Source: Bdellovibrio sp. (GTDB lineage: Bacteria; Myxococcota; SpSt-1050). Taken from it: 64,000 bases of DNA. Below the pieces are notes generated by a model. That model was given only the letters and a program-made list of their open reading frames with translations, was not told the origin of the DNA and did no database searches. The DNA is taken from assembly GCA_020725805.1 (NCBI GenBank), contig DYEF01000072.1, positions 1-64,000 on the forward strand, in the 5' to 3' direction. This document shows, piece by piece, positions 10,037 to 19,713 of the stretch (position 1 is the first letter of the stretch; every line of letters starts with the position of its first letter). The position numbers and the translations under genes were made by a program.

Positions 10037-10097
10037 AGACCTGACTTCTATTGATTTAAGTAAAGTAGCTGCTATAATCAGGGATAATATGAATAAG
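10037..10097 (+). repeat. 61-bp direct repeat, copy 1, containing sigma70-like promoter
   Basis: 58/61 identical to 11426-11486; contains TTGATT (10051-10056)-N16-TATAAT (10073-10078). Confidence 0.85.
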
Positions 10098-10367
10098 ACA
10101 ATATATACATTTTCGGAGACGTATGAGAACAAGGTAACATTTACAGGTCTACCATTGAACAATAATGATTTTGGAGTAAAGATGGTATACCTTGATGTGA
10201 GAGGATTTAATTATTTTTACAATATGGCTCTTAATAATATTTGGCTGAAGATATTTCTCCCCAAAGAGGCAAAGAATCACCCATATCCATCTGGCTCACA
10301 GCCAAATACACCAAATTGGTATTATTACTGGCAAATTCCTATGTGCCTGACACTCGTATTCCCTTGA
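10089..10367 (+). CDS. Hypothetical protein, 92 aa
   Basis: ORF starting about 10 nt after the -10 box; 3' end reads through the dispersed gtgcctgacac motif; may be a truncated fragment. Confidence 0.35.
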   Translation: MNKTIYTFSETYENKVTFTGLPLNNNDFGVKMVYLDVRGFNYFYNMALNNIWLKIFLPKEAKNHPYPSGSQPNTPNWYYYWQIPMCLTLVFP

Positions 10368-10381
10368 TTAGGAGGTATAGT

Positions 10382-11233
10382 TTGAATAGAATGATTTTTA
10401 CTTTTTCTTTTTTAATCATCTTTACAATTAATGGTTATGGTAAATATTGGAGGACAGATTCTTGTGAGGTTGAGACGGCAAGCGAGATAAATGCAGAGAT
10501 AAGTGTGAATGTTGAATTGAAAGATGGTTGGTATGAATATACATACAATGTAAAAAATCTATCAACAAGTAAGTGGAAGATATCATTTTTATGGCTTCAT
10601 ACAAAAGATATTTACAATCGCTGTGATTTCACCAATTTAAGTTATTATTCAAGCCCAGATGAAGATTTGCCAATTGAACCTAAAAACGAAAATCTCCCCG
10701 ATATAAGCACTACAGGAACAAAGGAATCAAAAGATATAGGATCTTCAATCGGGTGGCTATTTAGAGATATTCTAAAACCCGGTTCAGATAAAGTTATTTT
10801 TGTAAAGACAAAGCTATTACCTACGATTAGTGATTATTATATTAGAGGACCTGCATATATAAGATGTGAATATGGAACAGCTGGGGGATTTTATGATGGA
10901 TATGACAATGAAACTCCCTATGGACCCGGCGTTGTTGGGAAGACACTTGTGCCCGGAAAGTTCTCTGATAACAAATTTGCTCATATAAAGAAGCTAAAAG
11001 AGGAGTTAGAGAAGGCAGTAAAGATAAAATGGATTAAAGACAAAAGCAGTTATGAGGCATTGATAAAGGTATTAGATGAATTTGAGAATCTGATAAAGAG
11101 TGGGATTGGAGCAAGAGAGAAGGCAGAGGGATTAGTGGAGAGGGTAAAGGTATTGAGGGATAAGGGATTGATAAAAGATGAGGTATATCAGATGATGAAA
11201 GTGCACTTTCTTTATCTCTCAAAGAATAAGTAA
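10382..11233 (+). CDS. Hypothetical exported protein
   Basis: aggagg RBS at about 10370 then TTG 10382 / ATG 10391; hydrophobic N-terminus MIFTFSFLIIFTINGYG. The supplied ORF start at 10241 is likely too far upstream. Confidence 0.6.
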   Translation: MNRMIFTFSFLIIFTINGYGKYWRTDSCEVETASEINAEISVNVELKDGWYEYTYNVKNLSTSKWKISFLWLHTKDIYNRCDFTNLSYYSSPDEDLPIEPKNENLPDISTTGTKESKDIGSSIGWLFRDILKPGSDKVIFVKTKLLPTISDYYIRGPAYIRCEYGTAGGFYDGYDNETPYGPGVVGKTLVPGKFSDNKFAHIKKLKEELEKAVKIKWIKDKSSYEALIKVLDEFENLIKSGIGAREKAEGLVERVKVLRDKGLIKDEVYQMMKVHFLYLSKNK

Positions 11234-11425
11234 AATGCTATATGTCTTTCCCAAAATACTTTGAAAGTACTCTGTACTTAACGCCAGAGATACGTTGCAA
11301 ATTTAACAAGCTATGAGAACGAGTATTCATCCTCTGGTTGTAATTCACACCTGAAATTGTAGTCTCAAATCCATCTGAAAATGATAACATCGAAAATCCA
11401 CCAGTACAGCTACACAGAACAGCAC

Positions 11426-11486
11426 AGACCTGACTTCTATTGATTTAAGTAAAGTAACTGCTATAATCAGGGAAAATATTAATAAG
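11426..11486 (+). repeat. 61-bp direct repeat, copy 2
   Basis: Offset 1389 bp from copy 1, 3 mismatches; the ATG of copy 1 is ATT here. Confidence 0.85.
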
Positions 11487-11573
11487 TGATTTTTACTGCT
11501 CACATTGTAGAGTGGAGAGGAATAATTAATAGCAAATATTGAAAGTCTCAAGTACCAGACAGTTTTACTGACT

Positions 11574-13529
11574 TCAGTATATTTCCTTTATGTCAACTTT
11601 TATTTTTGCTCTGATATAATCGTTTTCAATACTAAATGTATAATCCCGTAGCTCTACATAATTTTCGAATGAAATCAGTTCCTGATGTATATCAAATGAC
11701 CACTCCTTTATACCAAACCTCGGATAATAATCTACCTCCAGGAGCTTGAGCTTCAAATATAGTTTATCCATCTCATTGAAAACGGGACCATCAAATAATG
11801 TTATACCTGTTGTCTTTGTCTCGTCCTGATTCATAGTAAAGAGATCTGAACTTCTGTGCTCGACCGTTGCTATATGAACAGGCGCATCAATTTTGTACTG
11901 GTTTTTGATATACGGATTATATCTGACCTCTACCTGAGCAGATATCTCTGCCGGAGGAGAGCCGTGCTCACCGTCGAGCGGTTTGTGATTCTCCCTGTCC
12001 TTTTTCAGATACACTTCATCAAGAGTAACTATTACCTTCCTATTATGAAAGAGTGCAGCCGTTGCAAGAATGCCTGCCCCATCGGTCTCAGGAAGTGTCA
12101 TATGGTCAACATAATTATAGGAGTGTGAGGCGGTAATCTTTTCATCCTCCTTTGTAAAGAATGCACCCGAATCCTTCTGGTTATGGAAATATTCGTCGAG
12201 TGTATACATAATTCCGTCATTCGGTTCATCACCGGGATTGTTCAGGTCCAGAAGTGCAATATTTAATGCCTCCTTGATCTTCGGGTCCGTTGCCGCATAG
12301 TGATTGATGTATATCCCCGACAGAAGCGGTGAATTCCCTTCGTATAATTTGTGGTCCCATACTGCTGCATAATCCATAACAAAATCAGGATGCATAACGA
12401 CAAAATCGGACAATTCCAGACCAATCAGTTTTGCAGTATCCTGTACCTTGGGGTTGTCATACAATCTCGCAAGTCTCGCCCCGGCAATCACTCCCGCACT
12501 TGTAAACCATTTCACTATTCTGTTGTCTGTTGCAAGATTCTCAATGTCGTTCTCAATCATATATCTTGAGATGAGACACCCCATCGAGTGACAGGCAAGA
12601 TTTACATTTGTTGCTCCGGTCTGATTTAGCTTATACTTGATGAATTTTGCAACAATTAAGGCATATCTGTGAAGAGCTGTTTCTTTGTCGTACGGGTATT
12701 TTTCAATCTCGTCGATATCGCTCTGGGTCAGGTAATCAGCGGGGACTGCACCATAGTATTCAACGCTCGTCAGCTGAACAGGTGATACTTTCCCTTCCTG
12801 AGTATCACTGCAGGGTCTGTTTATTCCGAAAAACTGTAATTTTTCTTCTATGCCGGAACATCCCCGGTCTTTACCGTATACCATTGTTTTAATGTCTTCA
12901 GGTTTTTTATTATAAAATCCGTGGACCCATACCGTTATTGTATTCTCTCCATCATATCTTTTTGAGTTCTTGAATTCATACGGCTTACGGCAGTCGGCAG
13001 GACACTTTTTATCATCCTCGCATATAGAGCAGTAGCCATCTGCGCATTCACTCCATCTGTCAGGGTCGAGAGTCGGTGCCACGCACTGGTTCAGGACACA
13101 AAGCCCGCCGGGACAGGTCTCGGGCTTTTTCGGGTCGCAGCTGTAATCGAACTGTGTAGTCTCTTTACAGGATATATCCGTTATCGCATCGTCTGAGAAA
13201 AAAATATCTCCCGCTCCTGTATCCCGTATCTCTTCTGATGTATCGGCAGATATATCCGGTAATTCCACAAAGTCTATTGATATATCTCTTATCTCGTAAA
13301 CGTCGCTCTCATTACTGATATCTTCGTAATCTGAATCAGAGATTGTGTCCTCTGCTATGTCTGTAATATCCGTTGTATCCTTTATAATTATGTCCTGAAT
13401 ACTGCTGTCCGGAATAATACTTGTATCAAATACCGGAATGTCCGGGGTCTGCTCCTGCGTATTCTCGCTGCAGTTTATAGATAAAAAGATGAAAAAGAGA
13501 GAAGACAGAATTATCCTTAGATTTTTCAT
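11574..13529 (-). CDS. Lipoprotein lipase/acyltransferase-like alpha/beta hydrolase
   Basis: Lipobox SINC; long Asp-rich linker; ITVWVHGFYNKKP and nucleophile elbow ACHSMGCLISRYM. Confidence 0.7.
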   Translation of the reverse strand: MKNLRIILSSLFFIFLSINCSENTQEQTPDIPVFDTSIIPDSSIQDIIIKDTTDITDIAEDTISDSDYEDISNESDVYEIRDISIDFVELPDISADTSEEIRDTGAGDIFFSDDAITDISCKETTQFDYSCDPKKPETCPGGLCVLNQCVAPTLDPDRWSECADGYCSICEDDKKCPADCRKPYEFKNSKRYDGENTITVWVHGFYNKKPEDIKTMVYGKDRGCSGIEEKLQFFGINRPCSDTQEGKVSPVQLTSVEYYGAVPADYLTQSDIDEIEKYPYDKETALHRYALIVAKFIKYKLNQTGATNVNLACHSMGCLISRYMIENDIENLATDNRIVKWFTSAGVIAGARLARLYDNPKVQDTAKLIGLELSDFVVMHPDFVMDYAAVWDHKLYEGNSPLLSGIYINHYAATDPKIKEALNIALLDLNNPGDEPNDGIMYTLDEYFHNQKDSGAFFTKEDEKITASHSYNYVDHMTLPETDGAGILATAALFHNRKVIVTLDEVYLKKDRENHKPLDGEHGSPPAEISAQVEVRYNPYIKNQYKIDAPVHIATVEHRSSDLFTMNQDETKTTGITLFDGPVFNEMDKLYLKLKLLEVDYYPRFGIKEWSFDIHQELISFENYVELRDYTFSIENDYIRAKIKVDIKEIY

Positions 13530-13596
13530 AATTTCACCTCGTTGTAATATATTATAAGATATCAGTGTTGTTAATTCAAATGCAAAATGCCTTGCG

Positions 13597-14022
13597 CTAT
13601 TTCTCCTGCGTGGCGATACCGATTTTCATAATCCCTGCCTGTCTAGCCATATCCATAAGCTCGACAACCTTGCCGTGCTGGGCGACTCTGTCCGCCTGAA
13701 TTACGAGCATCAGGTCAGCAGATTTCTTTGACTCATTCTTAAAGTATTCGAGCAGTTCATCGGATGAATATTTTTTATTCGAGATGCTGAATATCCCGTT
13801 TTTGTCGACCGAGACATTGATGGATTTCTTCTCCTGAGGAATCTCCCTCGCGGAAGCCTTAGGGAGGTCTACGTCGAATCCCGAATTGCTCTTAAGGGAC
13901 GGGGCAAAGGAGGCAGAGAGGGTATAAAAGATTATCAGCATAAAGGCCACATCCACGAGGTTGGTTACATCGATTCTCGTCTCGTCCCTGAACTTTGAAT
14001 TCCTGCCTGACCTGAAATTCAT
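13597..14022 (-). CDS. ExbD/TolR family biopolymer transport protein
   Basis: Single TM with conserved Asp (RIDVTNLVDVAFMLIIFYTLSASF) and ExbD-like C-terminal domain. Confidence 0.9.
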   Translation of the reverse strand: MNFRSGRNSKFRDETRIDVTNLVDVAFMLIIFYTLSASFAPSLKSNSGFDVDLPKASAREIPQEKKSINVSVDKNGIFSISNKKYSSDELLEYFKNESKKSADLMLVIQADRVAQHGKVVELMDMARQAGIMKIGIATQEK

Positions 14023-14025
14023 TGC

Positions 14026-14643
14026 TCAACTCCTTTTGCGGGAAATAATACTTTCCTTCAGTCTCTCCGATTCCTGTTCGAGTCTCAACGTCTTTCTGTC
14101 GACCCGTGATATCAGATACCTGTATCCTACGTATGATGGAACCGCAACGATGAGACCGGCCGCCGTTGTAATGAGTGCCTCCCAGATACCTGCTGCCACA
14201 AATCTGTGGTCTCCGATACCCCTTATGGCAACCTGATGAAACATCCTTATCATTCCGGTTACGGTCCCCAGAAGTCCCAGAAGCGGGGATATCGTGGCAA
14301 CGAGACCAAGAATCGATATATTCTTCTCCAGTTCGGCAATCTCGTTCTTACCCTGATTCTCAATATACTTTTCGAGGTTGGGATTATCTATGTGAGTCAG
14401 TGCGGCAACAGCTATATTGGCTATGGAACTTTTATTCTCCCTGCTCATTGCCAGTGCCTCTTCTGTCTTATTCTCGTTTATCAGATTGAGGAGCTGATTG
14501 TAGAACTCTTCCGGCAGAACGTATTTATTTCTGGTTGACCAGAGCCTTTCCAGAAAAATTGCGAGTGAAAGGACCGAACATATCAGTATTGCAACGGTTA
14601 CCCACCCGCCCTTTTCGTACATAAATATCAGTGATTCAAACAT
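14026..14643 (-). CDS. MotA/TolQ/ExbB proton channel family protein
   Basis: GGWVTVAILICSVLSLAIFLERLW; LGLVATISPLLGLLGTVTGMIRMF; GLIVAVPSYVGYRYL. Confidence 0.92.
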   Translation of the reverse strand: MFESLIFMYEKGGWVTVAILICSVLSLAIFLERLWSTRNKYVLPEEFYNQLLNLINENKTEEALAMSRENKSSIANIAVAALTHIDNPNLEKYIENQGKNEIAELEKNISILGLVATISPLLGLLGTVTGMIRMFHQVAIRGIGDHRFVAAGIWEALITTAAGLIVAVPSYVGYRYLISRVDRKTLRLEQESERLKESIISRKRS

Positions 14644-14655
14644 AAATCCTCCGTT

Positions 14656-15138
14656 TTATCTGATCTGATTGATAATATCTTTGCTGATATTTCCGGTATG
14701 AATGAAGAACCTCTTTTCTCTTTTGTTTATCAGAACCGATGTAGGGATGGTCGTAATTTTCCCGAGCGGCCAGTCCCCGTTGATTATGTCGTTACCTGCA
14801 ACCATTACCGGAAAATCAATCCCGTTGTATTCGACGAATGGTTTCAGTGTAGTCTCTTTGTTGTAGTCCATTCCGACTCCTAAAATGATGATTCTCTTTT
14901 CCGAAAGAAGATTCCTGTTCTCCAAAAAGAAGTTTATGTCGGATATGCAGGTCAAACAGTATGAACTGAAAAAATAGATTATGTATATCTCTGCGTCGAA
15001 TTCCGATACTGTGGAGTATCCTCCGCCGAGCCTCTGGAACCTGTAGGAGAGGATATCTTCTTTCAGCGGTTTCCCCCCCTTGACCATAAAACAGGAGAGA
15101 GAGAGTATCAGAAATGCAGAAATAAGGAATCTGTTCAT
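14656..15138 (-). CDS. TlpA/thioredoxin-like redoxin
   Basis: Signal sequence MNRFLISAFLILSLSCF; FSSYCLTC CxxC; cis-Pro region TTIPTSVLI. Start corrected to ATG at 15138 (ATGA overlap). Confidence 0.72.
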   Translation of the reverse strand: MNRFLISAFLILSLSCFMVKGGKPLKEDILSYRFQRLGGGYSTVSEFDAEIYIIYFFSSYCLTCISDINFFLENRNLLSEKRIIILGVGMDYNKETTLKPFVEYNGIDFPVMVAGNDIINGDWPLGKITTIPTSVLINKREKRFFIHTGNISKDIINQIR

Positions 15139-18100
15139 CTCAGAACCGAGCACCCGCATCCTGATGAGTCTGATTCCACGACAACTCCGCTGTCCTCTGG
15201 CTGTCCTGCAACGCATATCCCCTTTATGCAGACAGTCCCTGTGCCGCAGACCGAACCGATATACCATTCATTTCTCACACAGACCCTTACATTATTTCCG
15301 TCACAGACACGTTCGCCGTTCTCGCATATCTTCGTGCCGGTATCCTTTGTCTTTGCATCTTCGCCTGCATCGGCAACTCCGGTATCCTGAATAATATCTT
15401 CTGCAATTACATCATCGCTCTTTGCATCGCCCTCTTGTGTATCATCGGTCCCTGCATCAGCATCAGGATTTATAACACATTTGCCGTCTTTGCATATTTT
15501 ATCTGCATCGCAGCTCTTTGTCTCGGAGAAAGTACCAGATATGGAGCACTGTTTGTATCTTTTACTGTCGAGGCATACGCTCTCTGACGGGTTACAGCAG
15601 GTGTATTCGATTTCACGGTCGGATTTTGGAATATCCCCTGCAAGAAAGCCCGCAATCCTTTTCATTACTTCATTTCTGGTGTTTTCAAGGTAGATGGATT
15701 CGAACGGGAAACCGAAGTAAATGATTTTGTATTCTTTTGTATATAGAACTGCCGCTGTTCCCTTGTTCTGGTCGTAGAGCAGTTCGGATTTGGAGTTGTT
15801 GGCAGTATTTATGACATCAGCATATTTTACGGGATATGTACCTTTCGTCCCGTCGTCGAAGAGGATTTCATTTATACCGGTAAATATGCTCTCCTGAACC
15901 GGTACTACCTTATATACCCCTGATGAATCCGCGGAAAATGACGCCCTCAGCCAGTCATTGAAGAACTTCTTGTCCTCTGTATCTCCCCGGTAGTCAAGGT
16001 CCCACGCTATCTCAGAGCCGCTTACAAAGAGTGAGCCTCCTTTTGAGAGGAATTCGGTTATCTTTGTCTGCTCGGGGCGGCTGAATGTCTCGTCCTTTGT
16101 GGATTCGAGTCCGCATATCCAGTCTATCATTGCATAATGGTTTGTATCTACATCCTTTACGAAGGCCTCGTTTGTGGCACTCTCGAAGAAGTATCCGTTG
16201 TTATATAATGCCTTTGCATGAGGAATAATCCAGTTCCCCCTGTTCATCTCGATCTGTACCGAGGCATCGAGTCTGTCGAAGGCGTTTACAATAAGTATCG
16301 GCTTCCACCCCCTGATATCCTGAATCGTGACGGCGAGAATCTGGGAATCGAGTGATTCACCTCCGTCATTTATGGCAGTTACTTTTACGAAAACGAGACC
16401 CGGAGAGAGACAGCTCTTTTCAAACGAATTTGTGGATACGGAGGTCCCGTTGTCGAATCCGTAACCATCCTTTGACAGGTAGACCCTGTATCCGGTTGCC
16501 CCGTCGACGGATTCCCAGCTGACCCTGAGAACCCCGACAACAGGTGATTCCGCATATATACTCTGAGGCGGCTCCGGAAGAAACGGCTTTGTACCGTTTA
16601 CGAACTTTGCAATGGCCCTGTAGACGGCTCTTCCCATAAGTTTCTTGAATTTTGTATCGTGCAAGTATTCGTTGTCCTTAACGTTCGTAATGCCGTCGTG
16701 AAATGCGAGTTCGGTCAGGGCAGAGGGCATCGTCGTGCACTCCCTGAGTTCTCCGAAATTTGCAGATTTTACACCCCTGTCGGTCCAGTTAGGGTCATAT
16801 TCCTTTCTTATATCAGTCATAATCTGTGTCTGGATGAGAGAGGCGAGCTCATTGGAACCGGGATAAATCTGGCCGTTGTAATAATATGTCTCGGTCCCCG
16901 TTGAGGTATTGTTGAAGGCATTTGTATGAACCGAGACATAGAGGTCTCCCTTTGCCCAGTCCGCATATTTTGGTCTGGAAACCACATCGTCGTTGTTGTC
17001 AGTGGTCAGTGCATCATATACGGAGGAGGGTGCACCTGCAAATTGTGCAAAATACCTTGCCGCCTCCTGCCACCGTGGTTTTCCGCTCGTATTACCTCCC
17101 CTTGCAATACTTCCCATTCCTCCGCCGAGCCTTATGGCATCTGCAATTATGTAATTGCCGTCTTTGGCAGAGAGGTTACTGATTTTCATAACAGCCTTTT
17201 CGGTAAAGTAAAACGAAGGGAGATAGAACCAGGTCGGTGTGCCTGTCTTCTGGTTGATGATAAATGTCGTTTCTCCGCCGGAGTGATATACTGCCAGAGG
17301 AGTATCTTCCGCACGGTTACTACCCGGGACCCACCATAGCGAGACCCGAAAAAAACTATCCGAAGGGAGATTGATTGTGTATTCAGCTATCGAGGAAGCA
17401 GATTGTGTGCTTGTCTCGGCGACCCTGTAATTGTCGGTATACCCGCCGGGGGAGTTACCGTCTGTGAAATTACCCGTCTCCTTGTAACCCTGAGGTGATG
17501 AATTGTCCATAATGTATTCTTCGGTGCTGAAATCCCTCTCTCTTACCGAAATGACGTGTGCACCGGCCCTCTCGAGATACGGGATAAGCCAGTTGTTGCA
17601 TATATCTGCCGTGAGCAGGTCCTCTATCAGTCCGTTGATATTATCCCTTTGTGTAATCCAGCCCAGATTATCGTTGTAATAGTAGCCGTGTCCCGGAGAG
17701 ATTACAATCCGTTTGCCGGACAATGTCCCGTTTGGTGCGTCCTTTGAGTTGAGTTTTATAATATTGCATCCGTCTGAATCCTTGATTTTGACCTTTCTTT
17801 CTGTCCTGACTGCCTCGTCGATGGTTATAATCCTGCCTTCGTAGTAAAATCTCAGGTCGTATTTTTCTATCCCTTTCAGATGGTCCGAGAGTGTATGTAT
17901 TATCTGTTTCTGCATCTCATCATACTGAACTACTTCGGAGAAATGCGGGAGTTTATTGGTCTTTAGAACCACTGTTATTGTGTTGCCTTCCGTCTTTATG
18001 CTGTAAACGGTGGCATCATCCGGCAGATATGTCTTTACTTCCTTTACCTCTTTTGCAGAAGTGAGCAGAAGATTCAGGATTTTTTCTGCCCTCTTACTGA

Positions 18101-18242
18101 TATCCTGCGGGAGATCTATCTCCTTTCTGATAGTATATGTACTGTTGCCTTTGTAGTACATAAGACTTATCTCTTCGGAGAATAAAAGTCCGGGAAGCAG
18201 GATTACTGAAGTCAATAGAAATATTCTGTACATACTCTTCAT
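15135..18242 (-). CDS. Exported N-acetylmuramoyl-L-alanine amidase (GerMN-like, Amidase_3, inserted golvesin-like, FN3) with Asp-rich C-terminus
   Basis: Signal peptide; GerMN-like N-terminus; RIVISPGHG, DLYVSVHTNAF; VNQ/ADAIR golvesin-like block; FN3; C-terminus ESDSSGCGCSVLR. Confidence 0.8.
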   Translation of the reverse strand: MKSMYRIFLLTSVILLPGLLFSEEISLMYYKGNSTYTIRKEIDLPQDISKRAEKILNLLLTSAKEVKEVKTYLPDDATVYSIKTEGNTITVVLKTNKLPHFSEVVQYDEMQKQIIHTLSDHLKGIEKYDLRFYYEGRIITIDEAVRTERKVKIKDSDGCNIIKLNSKDAPNGTLSGKRIVISPGHGYYYNDNLGWITQRDNINGLIEDLLTADICNNWLIPYLERAGAHVISVRERDFSTEEYIMDNSSPQGYKETGNFTDGNSPGGYTDNYRVAETSTQSASSIAEYTINLPSDSFFRVSLWWVPGSNRAEDTPLAVYHSGGETTFIINQKTGTPTWFYLPSFYFTEKAVMKISNLSAKDGNYIIADAIRLGGGMGSIARGGNTSGKPRWQEAARYFAQFAGAPSSVYDALTTDNNDDVVSRPKYADWAKGDLYVSVHTNAFNNTSTGTETYYYNGQIYPGSNELASLIQTQIMTDIRKEYDPNWTDRGVKSANFGELRECTTMPSALTELAFHDGITNVKDNEYLHDTKFKKLMGRAVYRAIAKFVNGTKPFLPEPPQSIYAESPVVGVLRVSWESVDGATGYRVYLSKDGYGFDNGTSVSTNSFEKSCLSPGLVFVKVTAINDGGESLDSQILAVTIQDIRGWKPILIVNAFDRLDASVQIEMNRGNWIIPHAKALYNNGYFFESATNEAFVKDVDTNHYAMIDWICGLESTKDETFSRPEQTKITEFLSKGGSLFVSGSEIAWDLDYRGDTEDKKFFNDWLRASFSADSSGVYKVVPVQESIFTGINEILFDDGTKGTYPVKYADVINTANNSKSELLYDQNKGTAAVLYTKEYKIIYFGFPFESIYLENTRNEVMKRIAGFLAGDIPKSDREIEYTCCNPSESVCLDSKRYKQCSISGTFSETKSCDADKICKDGKCVINPDADAGTDDTQEGDAKSDDVIAEDIIQDTGVADAGEDAKTKDTGTKICENGERVCDGNNVRVCVRNEWYIGSVCGTGTVCIKGICVAGQPEDSGVVVESDSSGCGCSVLR

Positions 18243-18637
18243 ATCTCCTCCTTATCGTCGTCGAATCTGAGATTTACTGTGCTTTTGACATTGCTTCTGT
18301 ATTTTGATTTTTCGGCCGGAACGAGTCTTATCTCTGTTTTGACCTCGATGACCATTTTGGAGAGTATCCTCTGGATTTCACTGCTGATATCTATGGCTGA
18401 TATATATTTCCTGATTTCATCTTTTACTGATTCTGTAATACTCTTTCTGCCCGAGTTGATCTGCTGTATTATAAAATTGATGAACTCCACGGGGATATTC
18501 CTGTCCATCAGATACTTTCTGATGGCCTCATCGGGTAGTGAGAATGAACTGATTACAGAGTTGATAACCTTCTTCTGTGTAATATCGGCTATCCTGCTTC
18601 TGGCTTTTCTGAGCCATCCTTTCTTCTCCTGTCTCAT
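18239..18637 (-). CDS. Hypothetical protein, 132 aa
   Basis: ORF in tightly packed operon, 4-nt overlap with amidase start. Confidence 0.7.
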   Translation of the reverse strand: MRQEKKGWLRKARSRIADITQKKVINSVISSFSLPDEAIRKYLMDRNIPVEFINFIIQQINSGRKSITESVKDEIRKYISAIDISSEIQRILSKMVIEVKTEIRLVPAEKSKYRSNVKSTVNLRFDDDKEEI

Positions 18638-18639
18638 AT

Positions 18640-19713
18640 TTACCCCTTCCTTATGCCAAGTGTCTTGTAAAGATTTTTGCGGTTCTTTTCAAGAAAATTT
18701 ATGGTATCTTCGTACGATATCCTCAGAATCTCCCTGCAGTTCTCGAAGGAGAGAGGATTGTAGATAAACATCTTGAGCTGGCTGTCCTGAGGCTCGAAGA
18801 GGGAAATCCTGAGGTCGCTGTATTTTAATGAGTGTTTCCTTATGGCCTGTCTGAGTCTGTAGGTGGTTGCCATACGGATTGACTGATTGTAGATATGAAA
18901 CATACCCATTTCGCTTATATTTGCACAGGATATGCCGTCTGTAAAGAAACATACGTTTCTGCCGTCATTGATTATCGGGACTATCGGATTTACGATTATT
19001 ACAGAGCGGCAGTTGTATCTGACTGCAAGTCCCAGATGAGCGACATTGGCGGTCCCGCCGTCTACAAAATCCCTGCCGTTGATTCTGACTGGTTTGAAGA
19101 ATACCGGGATGGCAGACGAGGCAATTATGGCTTTTGAAATGGGAATATTATTGTAAGGCTCTTCACCGAATACGACCCGTTCGGCGGTATCTATGTCGTT
19201 TGCGGTGATGAGGAGCTTCCTTTTTAGGTCGGAAAAGCTGTTCGAAAGATTGAGTTTCTCGAACGTCCCGGTCAGAAATTTTTCGTATGGTTCAAGTGTA
19301 AAGATACCTGACGGCAGAATATTTATCAGATTGCTTACTTCTTCGGAGATATCGATGTTTTTTATAAGATTGGTATATGCATACCAGTGTTTTCTTCTTA
19401 TATCCTTGAGTTTCAGAATCGTCTTTGCCCAGCCCAGAAGGTCGAATCTGTAGACCTTCTCCCTCTTTACGGGAAAGTACGGGTCATTCTCGTCTTCCAG
19501 TGCCGAATAGAGTCTTTCTGCCCTGATGCCCTGAGTAAGGAATGCGGCTATAGATGCCCCGGCGCTTGTCCCTATATAAAGGTCGAAGTCATTGATGCTC
19601 ATCCCGGGTTCGATGAATTCCTCTATGGCTCTGAGGACGCCGACTTCGTAATATGCACCGGATATGCCGCCTCCGCATAAAATGAGTGCCTTCCTTTTGG
19701 TGGATTTTTTCAT
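18640..19713 (-). CDS. Patatin-like phospholipase family protein
   Basis: GGGISGAYYEVGVLRA, GTSAGA, DGG motifs. Start corrected to ATG at 19713 (TGATG overlap). Confidence 0.88.
   Translation of the reverse strand: MKKSTKRKALILCGGGISGAYYEVGVLRAIEEFIEPGMSINDFDLYIGTSAGASIAAFLTQGIRAERLYSALEDENDPYFPVKREKVYRFDLLGWAKTILKLKDIRRKHWYAYTNLIKNIDISEEVSNLINILPSGIFTLEPYEKFLTGTFEKLNLSNSFSDLKRKLLITANDIDTAERVVFGEEPYNNIPISKAIIASSAIPVFFKPVRINGRDFVDGGTANVAHLGLAVRYNCRSVIIVNPIVPIINDGRNVCFFTDGISCANISEMGMFHIYNQSIRMATTYRLRQAIRKHSLKYSDLRISLFEPQDSQLKMFIYNPLSFENCREILRISYEDTINFLEKNRKNLYKTLGIRKG

Noticed and set aside
14656-15267. Extended 203-aa start of the redoxin
   Set aside because: The extra N-terminus overlaps the amidase C-terminus; a signal peptide starts at ATG 15138 with a clean ATGA overlap
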